From Sulfolobaceae archaeon (lineage in GTDB: Archaea; Thermoproteota; Thermoprotei_A; Sulfolobales; Sulfolobaceae), in NCBI GenBank assembly GCA_026627305.1, contig JAPNVD010000003.1:1-64000 (forward strand): a DNA stretch of 64,000 bases, read 5' to 3'. Both the position numbers and the translations under genes were made by a program. Each line of letters starts with the position of its first letter. The first letter of the stretch is position 1. Below the pieces are notes generated by a model. The model was not told where the DNA came from, did no database searches, and saw only the letters and a list, made by a program, of their open reading frames with translations. Below, piece after piece: positions 1-8,577 of the stretch.

Positions 1-525
1 TGATGCATTAACTTGAACACCATCTGCAAAATGAACTCCTTGTCTTATGTAGAATGTCCAGTTCTCGTAATTAGAAGTTGAATAGTTTTGTGCGATAACT
101 GGTACGATAGAGGTTATTGAAGAACCATTAAACTCAACCAATGGTTGGAATAGTGCTGCAAATAATGGTCCATCTTGTACATAGAATCCTGTTGCAGGGT
201 CTAGTGCATCTGGTGCTGCTGTCCAGTATACATCTACAAGCTGTGAAGTGTTAGGTGGAGTTATCGTTACTTGCATGCTAGTTACTGTTGTGGTTGTAGA
301 TGAAGACGTGGTAGTTGTTGTCACTGTTGTGGTTGTGGGAACTGTCGTTGTAGTTGTCACTGTCGTTGTAGTTGGAACAACAGTAGTTATTGTTGTGGTC
401 GTTGGTTTATGAGATGTCATAACAACTGCAGCTACTCCTCCAACTACTGCAATAATTATTACTACTGCAATAATTATAGCTGTAGTAGTAGAAATAGCTT
501 TCTTTAAATTTTTATCTACTTTCAT
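1..525 (-). CDS. ABC transporter substrate-binding protein, N-terminal part (cut by window edge)
   Basis: This is the first 175 codons of an extracellular solute-binding protein of the peptide/nickel family (SBP_bac_5). After a short basic start (MKVDKNLKKA) comes one hydrophobic segment at about residues 12-35, then a Thr/Val-rich linker, then the folded domain beginning near NTSQLVDVYWTAAPDALDP. That stretch is almost the same as in the binding protein at 9124-11169, so the two are paralogues. The protein is probably membrane-anchored by its N-terminus outside the cell and feeds the divergent permease/ATPase operon that starts at 831. I chose the ATG at 525 because a TATA-like box at 548-561 would start RNA about there. 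An in-frame ATG at 549 lies inside that box. The C-terminal part lies outside the window. Confidence 0.88.
   Translation of the reverse strand, partial: MKVDKNLKKAISTTTAIIIAVVIIIAVVGGVAAVVMTSHKPTTTTITTVVPTTTTVTTTTTVPTTTTVTTTTTSSSTTTTVTSMQVTITPPNTSQLVDVYWTAAPDALDPATGFYVQDGPLFAALFQPLVEFNGSSITSIVPVIAQNYSTSNYENWTFYIRQGVHFADGVQVNAS
283..404 (-). repeat. Thr/Val-rich low-complexity linker inside the binding protein
   Basis: Repeated GTTGT/GTCAC-type triplets on the plus strand encode runs of Thr broken by Val, Pro and Ser on the minus strand. Such Thr-rich linkers are common between the membrane anchor and the folded domain of Sulfolobales surface binding proteins, and may be glycosylated. The equivalent linker in the paralogue at 9124-11169 is shorter and less regular. 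Confidence 0.75.
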
Positions 526-547
526 ACCCACATTGTCTCCATGACAC

Positions 548-561
548 ATAATAAAATTTTC
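548..561 (-). promoter_or_regulatory. Probable TATA box of the minus-strand binding protein
   Basis: The minus strand reads AAAATTTTATTATG here. Its centre lies about 30 bases before the ATG at 525, which would give a nearly leaderless transcript, as is usual in Sulfolobales. Confidence 0.5.
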
Positions 562-783
562 TTTAAATTTTAGAGGTGTTTATCAGTATCTACTTTATGT
601 ATCATTTATTTTCTAAGTAGTTTGTAATTTTTGAAATCTATAATTGTAATTGTATGAAAATATTGTTATAAATTTTCTAATCAATGCCGTAATAAGTTTT
701 ATGCAATCATAATATTATATAAATAAATATCTAGCATATGAAAATTTGTACCTTTTTGTTGCTTATAACCTTTTAAGGTAATC

Positions 784-792
784 TTATAAACT
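784..792 (+). promoter_or_regulatory. Probable TATA box of the peptide-transporter operon
   Basis: TTATAAACT centred at about 788 would set transcription start near 814, giving a leader of about 17 bases before the ATG at 831. A second TATA-like word, CTTATAACC, lies at 762-770. Confidence 0.45.
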
Positions 793-830
793 AAATTAAC
801 ACAAACGTTTCTTGGGGCTATTAAACTTTG

Positions 831-1856
831 ATGGATACAATAATTTTTATTATAAGGAGATTAATAAATGCATTATTTACTCTGTTTCTATTAATTGTTA
901 TCATATTCGTACTAATACATATAATAGCACCCACTCCTGAAGCTTTAGCTAGAATATACGCGAGCAGTCCACATGTTCCGCCTCAAGCATTGCAAGCTAT
1001 AATACAGAAGTATGGGCTTAATAAACCACTATATATCCAGATACTAACTTATATATGGAATCTGTTGCATGGTAATCTTGGTTTTGATCCTTATTATAAA
1101 GCCCCTGAATTATCTGTTATAATGAGATTCCTACCAATAACATTAGAATTGGTTATCCCTGCTACAATATTAGCAGTTGTGCTCGGTATTTTAACAGGAG
1201 CCATAGCTGCGGCAAATAGGAATAAGCCTATTGACTATATCGTAAGGGGGGTCTATTTAGCTACATGGGCTGCACCACCATTTTTCGTTGCAATAATCCT
1301 TCAGTTAATTATAGCATATTATCTTCATTTATTACCTCCTTATGGTCTCTTTAACCCATCTTTAACTGCTCCTAAAGATATAACTCCGTTTCCATTAATC
1401 AATGGAATTATTACGGGGGATTGGCCTTTTGTTATAAGCATGATACGGCATATGGTTTTGCCTATGATAACCTTAGCTATAATAAGTTTTGGAATAGTGA
1501 CCAGGATTACTAGGGCTACGATGATAGATTATATGGAATCCGATTTCGCTAGATTGAGTATTATGAAAGGTTTACCTCGTAGAAGGGTTGTCTATGGTGT
1601 AGTTTTAAGGAACGCCTCTATACCCATAGTTACATTAATTGCCCTATTATTTGGCTACTCTGTTGCTGGCGCTGTTGTAGTTGAAGAAATATTCCAATAC
1701 GAGGGGATGGGATACTTCATTACACAAGCAATATTTAATTTAGATTATATAGCTATCCTTGGAACAACAATAATAATAGGTATATCAATAATAATTGCCA
1801 ACTTAGTGGCAGACCTATTATATGGACTATTAGATCCCAGGGTGAGGTTGTCATGA
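831..1856 (+). CDS. Peptide/nickel-type ABC transporter permease (OppB/DppB-like)
   Basis: First permease of an oligopeptide-type ABC importer in the cytoplasmic membrane. The protein has an N-terminal membrane helix, a long external loop (about residues 30-95), and five further hydrophobic segments typical of the OppB/DppB family. The cytoplasmic coupling loop is visible around residues 220-255 (DFARLSIMKGLPRRRVVYG), matching the family's EAA-type region. The length of 341 residues is normal. A TTG codon directly before the ATG could serve as start, but the ATG at 831 is the better choice. The stop overlaps the start of the next permease (ATGA). Substrate is probably short peptides, inferred from the nearby carboxypeptidase; sugars are also possible, because Sulfolobales use this family for oligosaccharides. 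Confidence 0.92.
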   Translation: MDTIIFIIRRLINALFTLFLLIVIIFVLIHIIAPTPEALARIYASSPHVPPQALQAIIQKYGLNKPLYIQILTYIWNLLHGNLGFDPYYKAPELSVIMRFLPITLELVIPATILAVVLGILTGAIAAANRNKPIDYIVRGVYLATWAAPPFFVAIILQLIIAYYLHLLPPYGLFNPSLTAPKDITPFPLINGIITGDWPFVISMIRHMVLPMITLAIISFGIVTRITRATMIDYMESDFARLSIMKGLPRRRVVYGVVLRNASIPIVTLIALLFGYSVAGAVVVEEIFQYEGMGYFITQAIFNLDYIAILGTTIIIGISIIIANLVADLLYGLLDPRVRLS

Positions 1857-2755
1857 GTGAAGTAACGACTGGAGGATTAAAATACATGCTTAAGATGCTA
1901 ATAAGAGATAAGGCAGGTCTATTAGGGCTAATAATAGTTTCACTCTTTTTAGGTTGGTCATTTGTAGAGGGCATGTTAGAAATAATAGCAGCTCATTTAA
2001 GAAAGCCTTCATTGGGTTGGGTTCTTCTACCTTATGATCCACTTAAGATAAACTTAGCCCTATCGTTAAAACCACCTTCACTTGCCCATATTATGGGTAC
2101 TAATCTGGAGGGGCAAGATATATTTTCAAGGATTCTGTATGCGATGCCATGGGATGCGTTTATAGCTGTCGTTGTAGTTTTTTCGGCTATAATCATAGGT
2201 GCGTTATTGGGTATATTTGCAGGATGGGCTGGAGGATGGGTGGATGAACTCCTAATGAGGATAACTGATGCATTCCTCACACTTCCCGCTTTAATCTTAG
2301 TTATAGCTATTTCAGTTCTTTTAGGACCTACCTACCAAAATACAATATTTGGATTAATTGCAGTATGGTGGCCAACGTATGCTAGGTTTTATAGAGCTCA
2401 AGTACTTAGATTAAAAGGAATGGACTTCGTCCAGGCTACTAGGCTCAGCAGGGTTTCCAGGTTTAAGTTCTATTACAAATACCTGTTCTTGAATTCTATA
2501 GATCCAATTATAGCTTACGCTGCTCTTGATTTTGGTAACGTAATATTAACGTATGCTACATTGGCGTTTTTAGGTATAGGTAAGCCTGTGGGATATCCAG
2601 AGTTAGGAGCTATGGCTTCAGATGGCTTAAGCGCTTTACCTAGCGGATGGTGGTGGCCAGTTTTTCCAGGTTTAACCATATTAGTTATAGTTGTAGGATT
2701 CGTACTTCTTGGGGATAGGTTACAAGATATAATAGCTGGAAGGGTGACATACTAA
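1853..2755 (+). CDS. Peptide/nickel-type ABC transporter permease (OppC/DppC-like)
   Basis: Second permease of the importer, partner of the OppB-like protein with which it overlaps by four bases. It begins with a cytoplasmic segment and one membrane helix (about residues 20-45). An extracellular stretch contains the family-typical HIMGTNLEGQDIFSRILYAMP (HxxGTDxxGrDvxSR in relatives). After this come the transport helices with the coupling loop around LKGMDFVQATRLSRVSRFKFYYKY split over residues 190-215. The length of 300 residues fits OppC/DppC. The stop codon TAA shares one base with the ATG of the next gene, so the four transporter genes are certainly one operon. Confidence 0.92.
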   Translation: MSEVTTGGLKYMLKMLIRDKAGLLGLIIVSLFLGWSFVEGMLEIIAAHLRKPSLGWVLLPYDPLKINLALSLKPPSLAHIMGTNLEGQDIFSRILYAMPWDAFIAVVVVFSAIIIGALLGIFAGWAGGWVDELLMRITDAFLTLPALILVIAISVLLGPTYQNTIFGLIAVWWPTYARFYRAQVLRLKGMDFVQATRLSRVSRFKFYYKYLFLNSIDPIIAYAALDFGNVILTYATLAFLGIGKPVGYPELGAMASDGLSALPSGWWWPVFPGLTILVIVVGFVLLGDRLQDIIAGRVTY

Positions 2756-3723
2756 TGGTCTTATTACAAATAAGAAACCTTAACGTCTATTACAATACAC
2801 TGATAGGAAAAGTGAAGATCTTAAACGATCTAAACCTAGACGTCGATTATGGTGATATCGTAGGTGTTGTTGGGGAGAGCGGTTCTGGAAAATCTACTTT
2901 AGGTTACGCTATTGCTAAGATTTTGCCGCCTAACGCTAGTATGACCGGTGAAATTCTGTTTGAAGGAGTCAACTTGTTAAACTTAGACGAAAAAGAGATG
3001 CAGAAATATAGGGGTACACAAATATTCATGGTTTTTCAAAATGCGTTAAATAGTTTAAATCCTGTAAAGAAGGTTGGGTTTCAACTAGAGGAGGCACTAA
3101 AGATAAAGTATCAAAAGATGGGTAAGAAAGTAAGCGAAGATGAGATATATAAGGAAGTTATCGACGTTTTTAAGGATTTAAGATTACCTGACCCTGAGGT
3201 GATCTATGAAAGATATCCTCATCAGCTATCTGGTGGTCAGATTCAAAGGGTCATAATCGCTATGGCTCTTCTTTTAAGGCCAAAACTACTGATAGCCGAT
3301 GAGCCCACCTCAGCAATAGATGTTACATTACAAGCACAAGTGGTAAACCTGTTTAAGCAGATAAACCAGGAGGCTAAGATTAGTATAATCTTCATAACCC
3401 ATGATATATCACTAGCTTATGCGATGTCAAACAGGATCTTAGTATTATATGCGGGAAGGATAATGGAGGAGGGAAATACCGAAGAAATCATAAAGGATCC
3501 TATGCATCCTTACACTCAAGGATTAATAGCGAGTATACCGAAGGTATCAAAGTCTAGTGGCAAGTTGTACTCAATACCTGGACTGCCGCCTTCATTTTAT
3601 ACTTTACCCGCCGGCTGTAAATTCCATCCCAGATGTCCTAAGGTCATGCCTATTTGTAAAGAGAAAGAACCTCAGGAGGTTCACGTTAATAATAGGAGGG
3701 TAAGGTGTTGGTTGTATGAGTAA
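2755..3723 (+). CDS. Peptide ABC transporter ATPase (OppD/DppD-like)
   Basis: Cytoplasmic ATP-binding subunit of the importer. Walker A GESGSGKST lies near residue 42, the ABC signature LSGGQIQRV near 158, and Walker B LLIADEPTSAIDVT near 178. The switch histidine is in ITHDIS. The C-terminal tail has the oligopeptide-transporter domain with four cysteines (CKFHPRCP, then PIC, then RCW), the arrangement known in some OppD/DppD proteins to bind an iron-sulfur cluster. The length of 322 residues is typical. The end overlaps the next ATPase gene by eight bases. It should form a heterodimer with the product of 3716-4690. Confidence 0.93.
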   Translation: MVLLQIRNLNVYYNTLIGKVKILNDLNLDVDYGDIVGVVGESGSGKSTLGYAIAKILPPNASMTGEILFEGVNLLNLDEKEMQKYRGTQIFMVFQNALNSLNPVKKVGFQLEEALKIKYQKMGKKVSEDEIYKEVIDVFKDLRLPDPEVIYERYPHQLSGGQIQRVIIAMALLLRPKLLIADEPTSAIDVTLQAQVVNLFKQINQEAKISIIFITHDISLAYAMSNRILVLYAGRIMEEGNTEEIIKDPMHPYTQGLIASIPKVSKSSGKLYSIPGLPPSFYTLPAGCKFHPRCPKVMPICKEKEPQEVHVNNRRVRCWLYE

Positions 3724-4690
3724 TGAAGTACTTTATAAAGTAGAACATCTAAAGAAATACTACTTAGCGTATAAGAGAGGTATACTGGACGCTATTTTCA
3801 GAAGACCTATATTATATGTAAAAGCGGTCGATGATGTTAATCTTGAAATATATAAAGGAGAGACGTTAGGTGTTGTTGGGGAGAGTGGTTCTGGAAAATC
3901 TACTTTAGGCAAATTATTAGTTGGCTTAGAAAGGCCCACAGATGGCAAAATATGGTTTATGGGCCAAGAGATAAATAAGAGAAATGAGGAATTCCTAAGG
4001 AATCATGTACAAATGGTTTTTCAAAATCCCTATACCTCACTAAACCCAAGAATGAGAGTAAAGGAGATAGTCAGTGAGCCCTTAGGAAAGTTTGATGAGA
4101 AGGCTGTAAAAGAGGCTTTGGAAACTGTAGGTCTAGACTATAATTATGTAAAGGATAAATATCCTAGAGAGCTTTCAGGTGGCCAAGTGCAAAGGGTTGC
4201 TATAGCTAGGGCTATAGTTAGAAGGCCGACGTTTATAGTATTAGACGAGCCTACTTCTGCCCTTGATGTTTCTATTCAGTCACAGGTTCTAAACTTATTA
4301 GCTGACCTTCAAAAAGAGTATTCTCTAACATATATGTTTATTACTCATAACATTGGGGTTGCAAAGTATATAGCTGATAGAGTTATAATTCTATATGCAG
4401 GTAAAGTAGTAGAGGAAGGAAAGACTGATGATGTCCTAGAAAACCCCATGCATCCTTATACTCAGGGATTAAAGCAATCTGTTCCAAGTCTACAGACTAA
4501 ATACCTTAAACCACCTGAAGGAGACGTTCCAAGTCTCATAAATCCACCTTCAGGGTGTAGGTATCATCCAAGGTGTCCTTATGCGATGGAGATATGCAAG
4601 CAGAAGGAGCCACCTTTAATACCAGTGGATGGGGATAGAAAAGTTGCCTGTTGGTTGTTTACGCCCCACGGTAAAGAAAACCGTAGTTAA
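3716..4690 (+). CDS. Peptide ABC transporter ATPase (OppF/DppF-like)
   Basis: Second ATP-binding subunit. It shows Walker A GESGSGKSTLGK near residue 59, signature LSGGQVQRVAIARA near 152, Walker B FIVLDEPTSALDVS and switch histidine in ITHNIG. The C-terminal OppF-type tail carries cysteines in CRYHPRCPYAMEICKQ and ACW. An insertion around residues 20-35 (KRGILDAIFRRPILYVKAVDDV) is usual in OppF-type subunits. Part of the DNA around Walker A is nearly the same as in the partner gene (GGTGTTGTTGGGGAGAG), which fits an old tandem duplication. Its last 62 bases overlap the next open frame. Confidence 0.93.
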   Translation: MSNEVLYKVEHLKKYYLAYKRGILDAIFRRPILYVKAVDDVNLEIYKGETLGVVGESGSGKSTLGKLLVGLERPTDGKIWFMGQEINKRNEEFLRNHVQMVFQNPYTSLNPRMRVKEIVSEPLGKFDEKAVKEALETVGLDYNYVKDKYPRELSGGQVQRVAIARAIVRRPTFIVLDEPTSALDVSIQSQVLNLLADLQKEYSLTYMFITHNIGVAKYIADRVIILYAGKVVEEGKTDDVLENPMHPYTQGLKQSVPSLQTKYLKPPEGDVPSLINPPSGCRYHPRCPYAMEICKQKEPPLIPVDGDRKVACWLFTPHGKENRS

Positions 4691-5057
4691 AGGTACTATT
4701 CTTTTGGCAATATTCTCTACAGTCTTAGAAATAAGTCCACAAAAGATCATTAATTATCTGATCTTTGTAGCCTTATGGTATCTGACTCTTTTAGGATATA
4801 TCATGTGGAAACGGTCTTATATTTACTGTATAGATGATGATAACATCAACATTAGGGGGCCTTTAACTAATAGGTTTATTAAATATAACGATATTAAGGA
4901 GGCTTTTGTGTCTCAGGGTTTTTTGGCTAGAAGGTTTAGATGCGGTTCTGTTTATCTAGTTACATCAAGGAGGATAGAGATAATAAAAGATATTGAAGAA
5001 CCTCAAAATGTACTTGATGAGATAGAGAAGCTGAGGAAAAACGATAAAAGCTTTTGA
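4629..5057 (+). CDS. Small membrane protein with bacterial PH-like domain (uncertain start)
   Basis: A 142-residue protein with two hydrophobic helices close together (about residues 18-36 and 42-60) followed by a soluble part of about 80 residues. That part (YIYCIDDDNINIRGPLTNRF, YNDIKEAFVSQG, GSVYLVTSRRIEIIKD) resembles the bPH2/YdbS-type pleckstrin-like domain. Its function is unknown; relatives are thought to sit at the membrane. The ATG at 4629 overlaps the ATPase gene by 62 bases. TTG at 4644 would still keep the first helix, while TTG at 4704 would cut into it. It ends 14 bases before the carboxypeptidase gene, so it probably belongs to the transporter transcript. The domain assignment is by pattern only. 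Confidence 0.65.
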   Translation: MGIEKLPVGCLRPTVKKTVVKGTILLAIFSTVLEISPQKIINYLIFVALWYLTLLGYIMWKRSYIYCIDDDNINIRGPLTNRFIKYNDIKEAFVSQGFLARRFRCGSVYLVTSRRIEIIKDIEEPQNVLDEIEKLRKNDKSF

Positions 5058-5071
5058 GCCCTAATTAAGCT

Positions 5072-6538
5072 ATGCATGAACAAATATCTAAAATCCTTGA
5101 GGAATACAAAAAAGTATGGGCATTACGTTATGCTTCAAACCTTTTGGGTTGGGATATAGAAACATATATGCCTGAGGATTCGGCAAAAACTAGGGGTGAA
5201 GTACTAGCCCAATTAGAGGCTTTAGAGCAGAAGTTTATAATAGATATGAAACCTCTTATAGAAAAAGCATCAAAAATTGAGGATCTAGACGATTTCGAGA
5301 AGGGTGTAGTTAGGGTTCTGAATAGAAGGTTAAAGTTCTACATGTCAATTCCTAGTGAGTTGCTTATGGAACTTCATAAGATCACTACAGAGTCAGCAGT
5401 TATATGGAGGGAATCGAAGAAGAGGTCGGATTTCAACAGTTTCAAACCCTATTTAGAGAAGATAGTAGAATTGGAGAGGCAGATAGCCGAAAAGCTAGGA
5501 TATGAGGGCTCTCCTTACAATGCCCTATTAGATATATATGAGGAGGGATTGACAGTAAACGATGTAGATAGTGTTTTCAATATGCTTCTTCCTTCACTAA
5601 AGTCAATATTGGAGAAGGTGAGGAGCGAGAATAGGTTCCCTAGCTCACATTCGTTAGAGGATATGGCTTATGATGTTGAAGTTATGAAAAAGGTGAATGA
5701 GGAGTTATTGAGAGTTCTTGATATGCCCGTGGGAAAGAAGTTCAGGATGGACGTTTCAGCTCATCCGTTCACTCAGGGGCTTTCTGTTGATGATGTTAGG
5801 ATAACTACCAGATATGAGGGCATAGATTTCAAGAGGACTATGTTTTCTGTAATACATGAGAGCGGTCATGCGATTTATGAACTGCAATTAGATCCAAAAC
5901 TAGAATGGACTCCTGTAGGCGAGGGCGTCTCTTTAGGAATCCATGAGTCACAATCACGTTTCTGGGAGAATATAATTGGTAGAAGTAGGGCTTTCGTAAA
6001 GGTGGTTTATCCAATAATAAAGAAATACTTAAACCTTAACTACTCTGAAGAAGAGATATACAAGTACTTCAACACTGTAAAACCCAGCTTTATCAGAGTT
6101 GATGCGGATGAAGTGACATATAACTTTCACATAGCCATAAGGTATGAACTGGAAAAGAAGCTAATTGAGAATAAGATGAGTGTTTCAGACTTACCTTCGG
6201 CTTGGAACGACCTAATGGAGAAGTATTTGGGGATTAGACCTAAGAACGATTCTGAAGGGGTTCTCCAAGACATCCATTGGTCTCAAGGCAGTTTTGGTTA
6301 CTTCCCGACCTATACCCTTGGTAATGTTGTGGCTGGCATGATATATCATGATTTTAACCCTTCAAAGCTCTATAGTTTAGTAGAGGAGAGAAGGATTAGT
6401 GATATAAAGTCGTATTTGAGGGAAAAAATACATAAATATGGTGCAATATATCCACCCAAAGAGTTGCTCAAGAGGAGTTTTGGTGAGAGCTATAACGCTG
6501 AGAGGTTAGTAGGGTATCTTAGAGATAAATATTTGTAA
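5072..6538 (+). CDS. M32 family metallocarboxypeptidase (Taq-type)
   Basis: Cytoplasmic zinc carboxypeptidase that removes C-terminal amino acids from peptides. The zinc motif HESGH is at residues 262-266, and the second family motif HESQSRFWEN starts at 291. Near the C-terminus DIHWSQGSFGYFPTYTLGNV matches the conserved M32 substrate-binding region. The length of 488 residues is normal for the family, which is rich in helices. It lies directly behind the peptide-type ABC transporter and the PH-like protein in the same direction, with a 14-base gap, so imported peptides are the likely substrate (inference). ATG at 5072 is the first plausible start. Confidence 0.94.
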   Translation: MHEQISKILEEYKKVWALRYASNLLGWDIETYMPEDSAKTRGEVLAQLEALEQKFIIDMKPLIEKASKIEDLDDFEKGVVRVLNRRLKFYMSIPSELLMELHKITTESAVIWRESKKRSDFNSFKPYLEKIVELERQIAEKLGYEGSPYNALLDIYEEGLTVNDVDSVFNMLLPSLKSILEKVRSENRFPSSHSLEDMAYDVEVMKKVNEELLRVLDMPVGKKFRMDVSAHPFTQGLSVDDVRITTRYEGIDFKRTMFSVIHESGHAIYELQLDPKLEWTPVGEGVSLGIHESQSRFWENIIGRSRAFVKVVYPIIKKYLNLNYSEEEIYKYFNTVKPSFIRVDADEVTYNFHIAIRYELEKKLIENKMSVSDLPSAWNDLMEKYLGIRPKNDSEGVLQDIHWSQGSFGYFPTYTLGNVVAGMIYHDFNPSKLYSLVEERRISDIKSYLREKIHKYGAIYPPKELLKRSFGESYNAERLVGYLRDKYL

Positions 6539-6557
6539 TGAACGAGTATAATCTCTT

Positions 6558-7289
6558 TTATTTTCTCTTTCTGAAAGTTAAATAAGCTGTTAGTAAGATC
6601 ACTGCAATTAGCGAAACATATTCAAGCGGCTTATTTCCACCTATAAAAACGGGCAAGATCTCTTGTGCGTTTGAGATTGTAAGTTGAACTGCAGTAGTTT
6701 TAAAGTCAAATTTAGGTAAAGTTTCGTTAGGATATAATATATTAGATAACCATAACACATAAGTTGTGTTGCTTATTAGTCCCGCAACCCCATATTGAAG
6801 GAACATAACCTTCTCTGCAACTCCTAAGCTATCGTAATAGTAAATACCATAGACTACTACGTTTTGGAGCTGGGATTTAGTTACGTAAACGTAAAATCCG
6901 TTGAACGTTCCATTATATACGTATTTTATCTCTCCAACTGTTATGTTCTTACCTAAATAAGAAGGACTAATGTAGTACATGACCTGTGGAAAGCTTAAAT
7001 TCTCTATTTCATAACTTGGAGGTAACCCTTCTGTTGTATTGTAAGAGAATATTTGAACCATGAATAAGCCTGTCCCATTACTAAACTCCTTAACGAGTTC
7101 CTGAACATATAACATTTTTTGAACTTCGGGTTTGGTGTTAACTTGATAGTACATAGCAGTACCGTTATATACTATGAATTGACCAGGAGAGAGGGAATGG
7201 GCTGATAAGCAAATAACTGTAAAGGTAAATAGTAGAGCTAATAAAACAATCTTTTGTATGTTGCCAGTTTTTCTCATGTAATTTATCAT
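6558..7289 (-). CDS. Secreted, C-terminally anchored protein of unknown function
   Basis: A 243-residue protein with an N-terminal signal sequence (hydrophobic stretch about residues 13-32), an external part rich in Tyr, Val and Asn with several N-glycosylation sequons (NGT, NTT, NKP nearby), and one C-terminal membrane helix ending in a basic tail (FRKRK). This is the layout of a cell-surface protein held by its C-terminus. I do not recognise the family. ATG at 7289 and ATG at 7277 are both possible starts; the second gives the usual MRKTGNIQ signal-peptide beginning. It is convergent with the carboxypeptidase, 19 bases apart. Confidence 0.7.
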   Translation of the reverse strand: MINYMRKTGNIQKIVLLALLFTFTVICLSAHSLSPGQFIVYNGTAMYYQVNTKPEVQKMLYVQELVKEFSNGTGLFMVQIFSYNTTEGLPPSYEIENLSFPQVMYYISPSYLGKNITVGEIKYVYNGTFNGFYVYVTKSQLQNVVVYGIYYYDSLGVAEKVMFLQYGVAGLISNTTYVLWLSNILYPNETLPKFDFKTTAVQLTISNAQEILPVFIGGNKPLEYVSLIAVILLTAYLTFRKRK

Positions 7290-7380
7290 CGATAATTACT
7301 ATGTGCTGATCAAAGAATTAAGCGTTATCATTAGTGGAATCGTATAAACATAAATAGTTCGTTTTAGAATATAATCGTAG

Positions 7381-8523
7381 ATGAGTTATTGGGAAATCGC
7401 TATAGAAAGGGCGTCAACAAATACATTGAATTCGTATAGGAGAGTTATGGAGAACTATCCTTACCTTAAGGATTTAGCAATAAAGGTAAGAAAGGCTAAA
7501 GAGGAGGTCTTGAAAAACCTAGATTACTATATAGACCTTACTCTTAAGTCTGTTGAGAAAACTGGTGGAAAAGGGTACTACGTCAATAATGCTGAAGAGG
7601 CTAGGGAGGTTATAGGGAAGATTGTAGGTAAGGGAAAGTTAGTTGTGATGGGTAAATCAATGGTTGCGTATGAAGTGGGACTAAGGAAATATTTGGAGTC
7701 AATAGGTAATGAGGTCTATGAAACTGATTTAGGGGAATTTCTCATCCAACTAGCTGATGAACCTCCATCTCATATTATTGGTCCCGCAATTCATATGACT
7801 AAAGAGAGGGTTGAGCAACTTCTCAGAGAAAAGGTTAACAAGAACATAAAAGAAAACGCTTCGCATGAAGAGCTAGCAAATGTAGCTAGGGAATTCCTCT
7901 ATGAGAAGTTTATAAAGGCAAATGTTGGAATAACTGGTGCTAACGCTGTAGCAGCTGATACGGGTTCTATTGTGCTAGTGGAAAACGAGGGAAATATTAG
8001 GAAGACTACTGTTCTCCCACCTGTACACATAGCAATAACTGGGATAGATAAGATATTACCTACGCTTGAATTAGCAATAGCTGAAGCTTTAGTACAATCA
8101 GGCTTTAACGGATTATATCCACCAACTTATATTAATGTTACCTCAGGTCCTAGCTCCACTGGAGATATAGAACTTCATAGGGTTTCCCCAGCTCAGGGAC
8201 CAAAGGAGTTCCACTTAGTGCTTTTAGACAACGGTAGAAAAGAGGCTGCCAAAGATGATGTATTATGGGAGGCTTTGTTATGCGTCAGGTGTGGTCAATG
8301 TCATTTTCATTGCCCAGTATATAGAGTACTGGATGGAAAATGGGGTGACCCACCTTATAGTGGGCCAATGGGTGCAATGTGGTCGTATGTGGTTTATAAG
8401 GATCCATTACCTGCGACGCTGTGTACCCATTCTGGTGGTTGCAAAGAGGTTTGTCCAATGGAGATAAATATTCCTAGAGTTCTTGATTATATAAAATGGA
8501 AATATAATAGGAAAAGTAGTTAA
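7381..8523 (+). CDS. LutB/LldF-like iron-sulfur protein (LUD domain)
   Basis: The N-terminal 290 residues form a LUD domain, with [11 protein letters not shown] near residue 96 and [20 protein letters not shown] near residue 189, the hallmarks of the LutB subunit of lactate-utilisation iron-sulfur oxidases. The C-terminal ferredoxin part has [12 protein letters not shown] at about 301-312. A second set of three cysteines is at C348, C354 and C358, with Ser351 at one usual cysteine position. At 380 residues it is shorter than bacterial LutB (about 470). No LutA or LutC partner lies beside it. It probably carries electrons in oxidation of lactate or another hydroxy acid. A TATA-like stretch at about 7344-7355 would give a nearly leaderless RNA. 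Confidence 0.82.
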   Translation: MSYWEIAIERASTNTLNSYRRVMENYPYLKDLAIKVRKAKEEVLKNLDYYIDLTLKSVEKTGGKGYYVNNAEEAREVIGKIVGKGKLVVMGKSMVAYEVGLRKYLESIGNEVYETDLGEFLIQLADEPPSHIIGPAIHMTKERVEQLLREKVNKNIKENASHEELANVAREFLYEKFIKANVGITGANAVAADTGSIVLVENEGNIRKTTVLPPVHIAITGIDKILPTLELAIAEALVQSGFNGLYPPTYINVTSGPSSTGDIELHRVSPAQGPKEFHLVLLDNGRKEAAKDDVLWEALLCVRCGQCHFHCPVYRVLDGKWGDPPYSGPMGAMWSYVVYKDPLPATLCTHSGGCKEVCPMEINIPRVLDYIKWKYNRKSS

Positions 8524-8538
8524 GGTATTATCTTTTGA

Positions 8539-8549
8539 CTTATATATTA
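8539..8549 (+). promoter_or_regulatory. Probable TATA box upstream of the 152-residue protein
   Basis: CTTATATATTA is centred about 33 bases before the ATG at 8578. This would give a short leader and a promoter separate from that of the LutB-like gene. Confidence 0.45.
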
Positions 8550-8577
8550 CATTTATTATTTCGCAGAAAACTAATTA

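Larger units (their letters stand above)
526..830. other. Divergent intergenic region between binding protein and permease operon
   Basis: About 305 bases of very AT-rich sequence without a convincing gene. It holds the promoters of both divergent units. ACCTTTT-like words occur at about 750 and at 768-779, the second forming an imperfect inverted repeat (ACCTTTTAAGGT) just upstream of the plus-strand TATA-like box. This could be a regulator site, but nothing in the sequence proves it. Confidence 0.5.

Noticed and set aside
280-410. Short-period repeats as a CRISPR or tandem-repeat locus
   Set aside because: The repeats are codon-level Thr/Val runs inside the reading frame of the binding protein, without spacers or constant repeat length.
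7381-8523. LutB-like protein as broken because of a missing cysteine
   Set aside because: Bacterial LutB proteins also have only three cysteines in the second motif, though at other positions. The frame is intact, so this is a variant and not decay.
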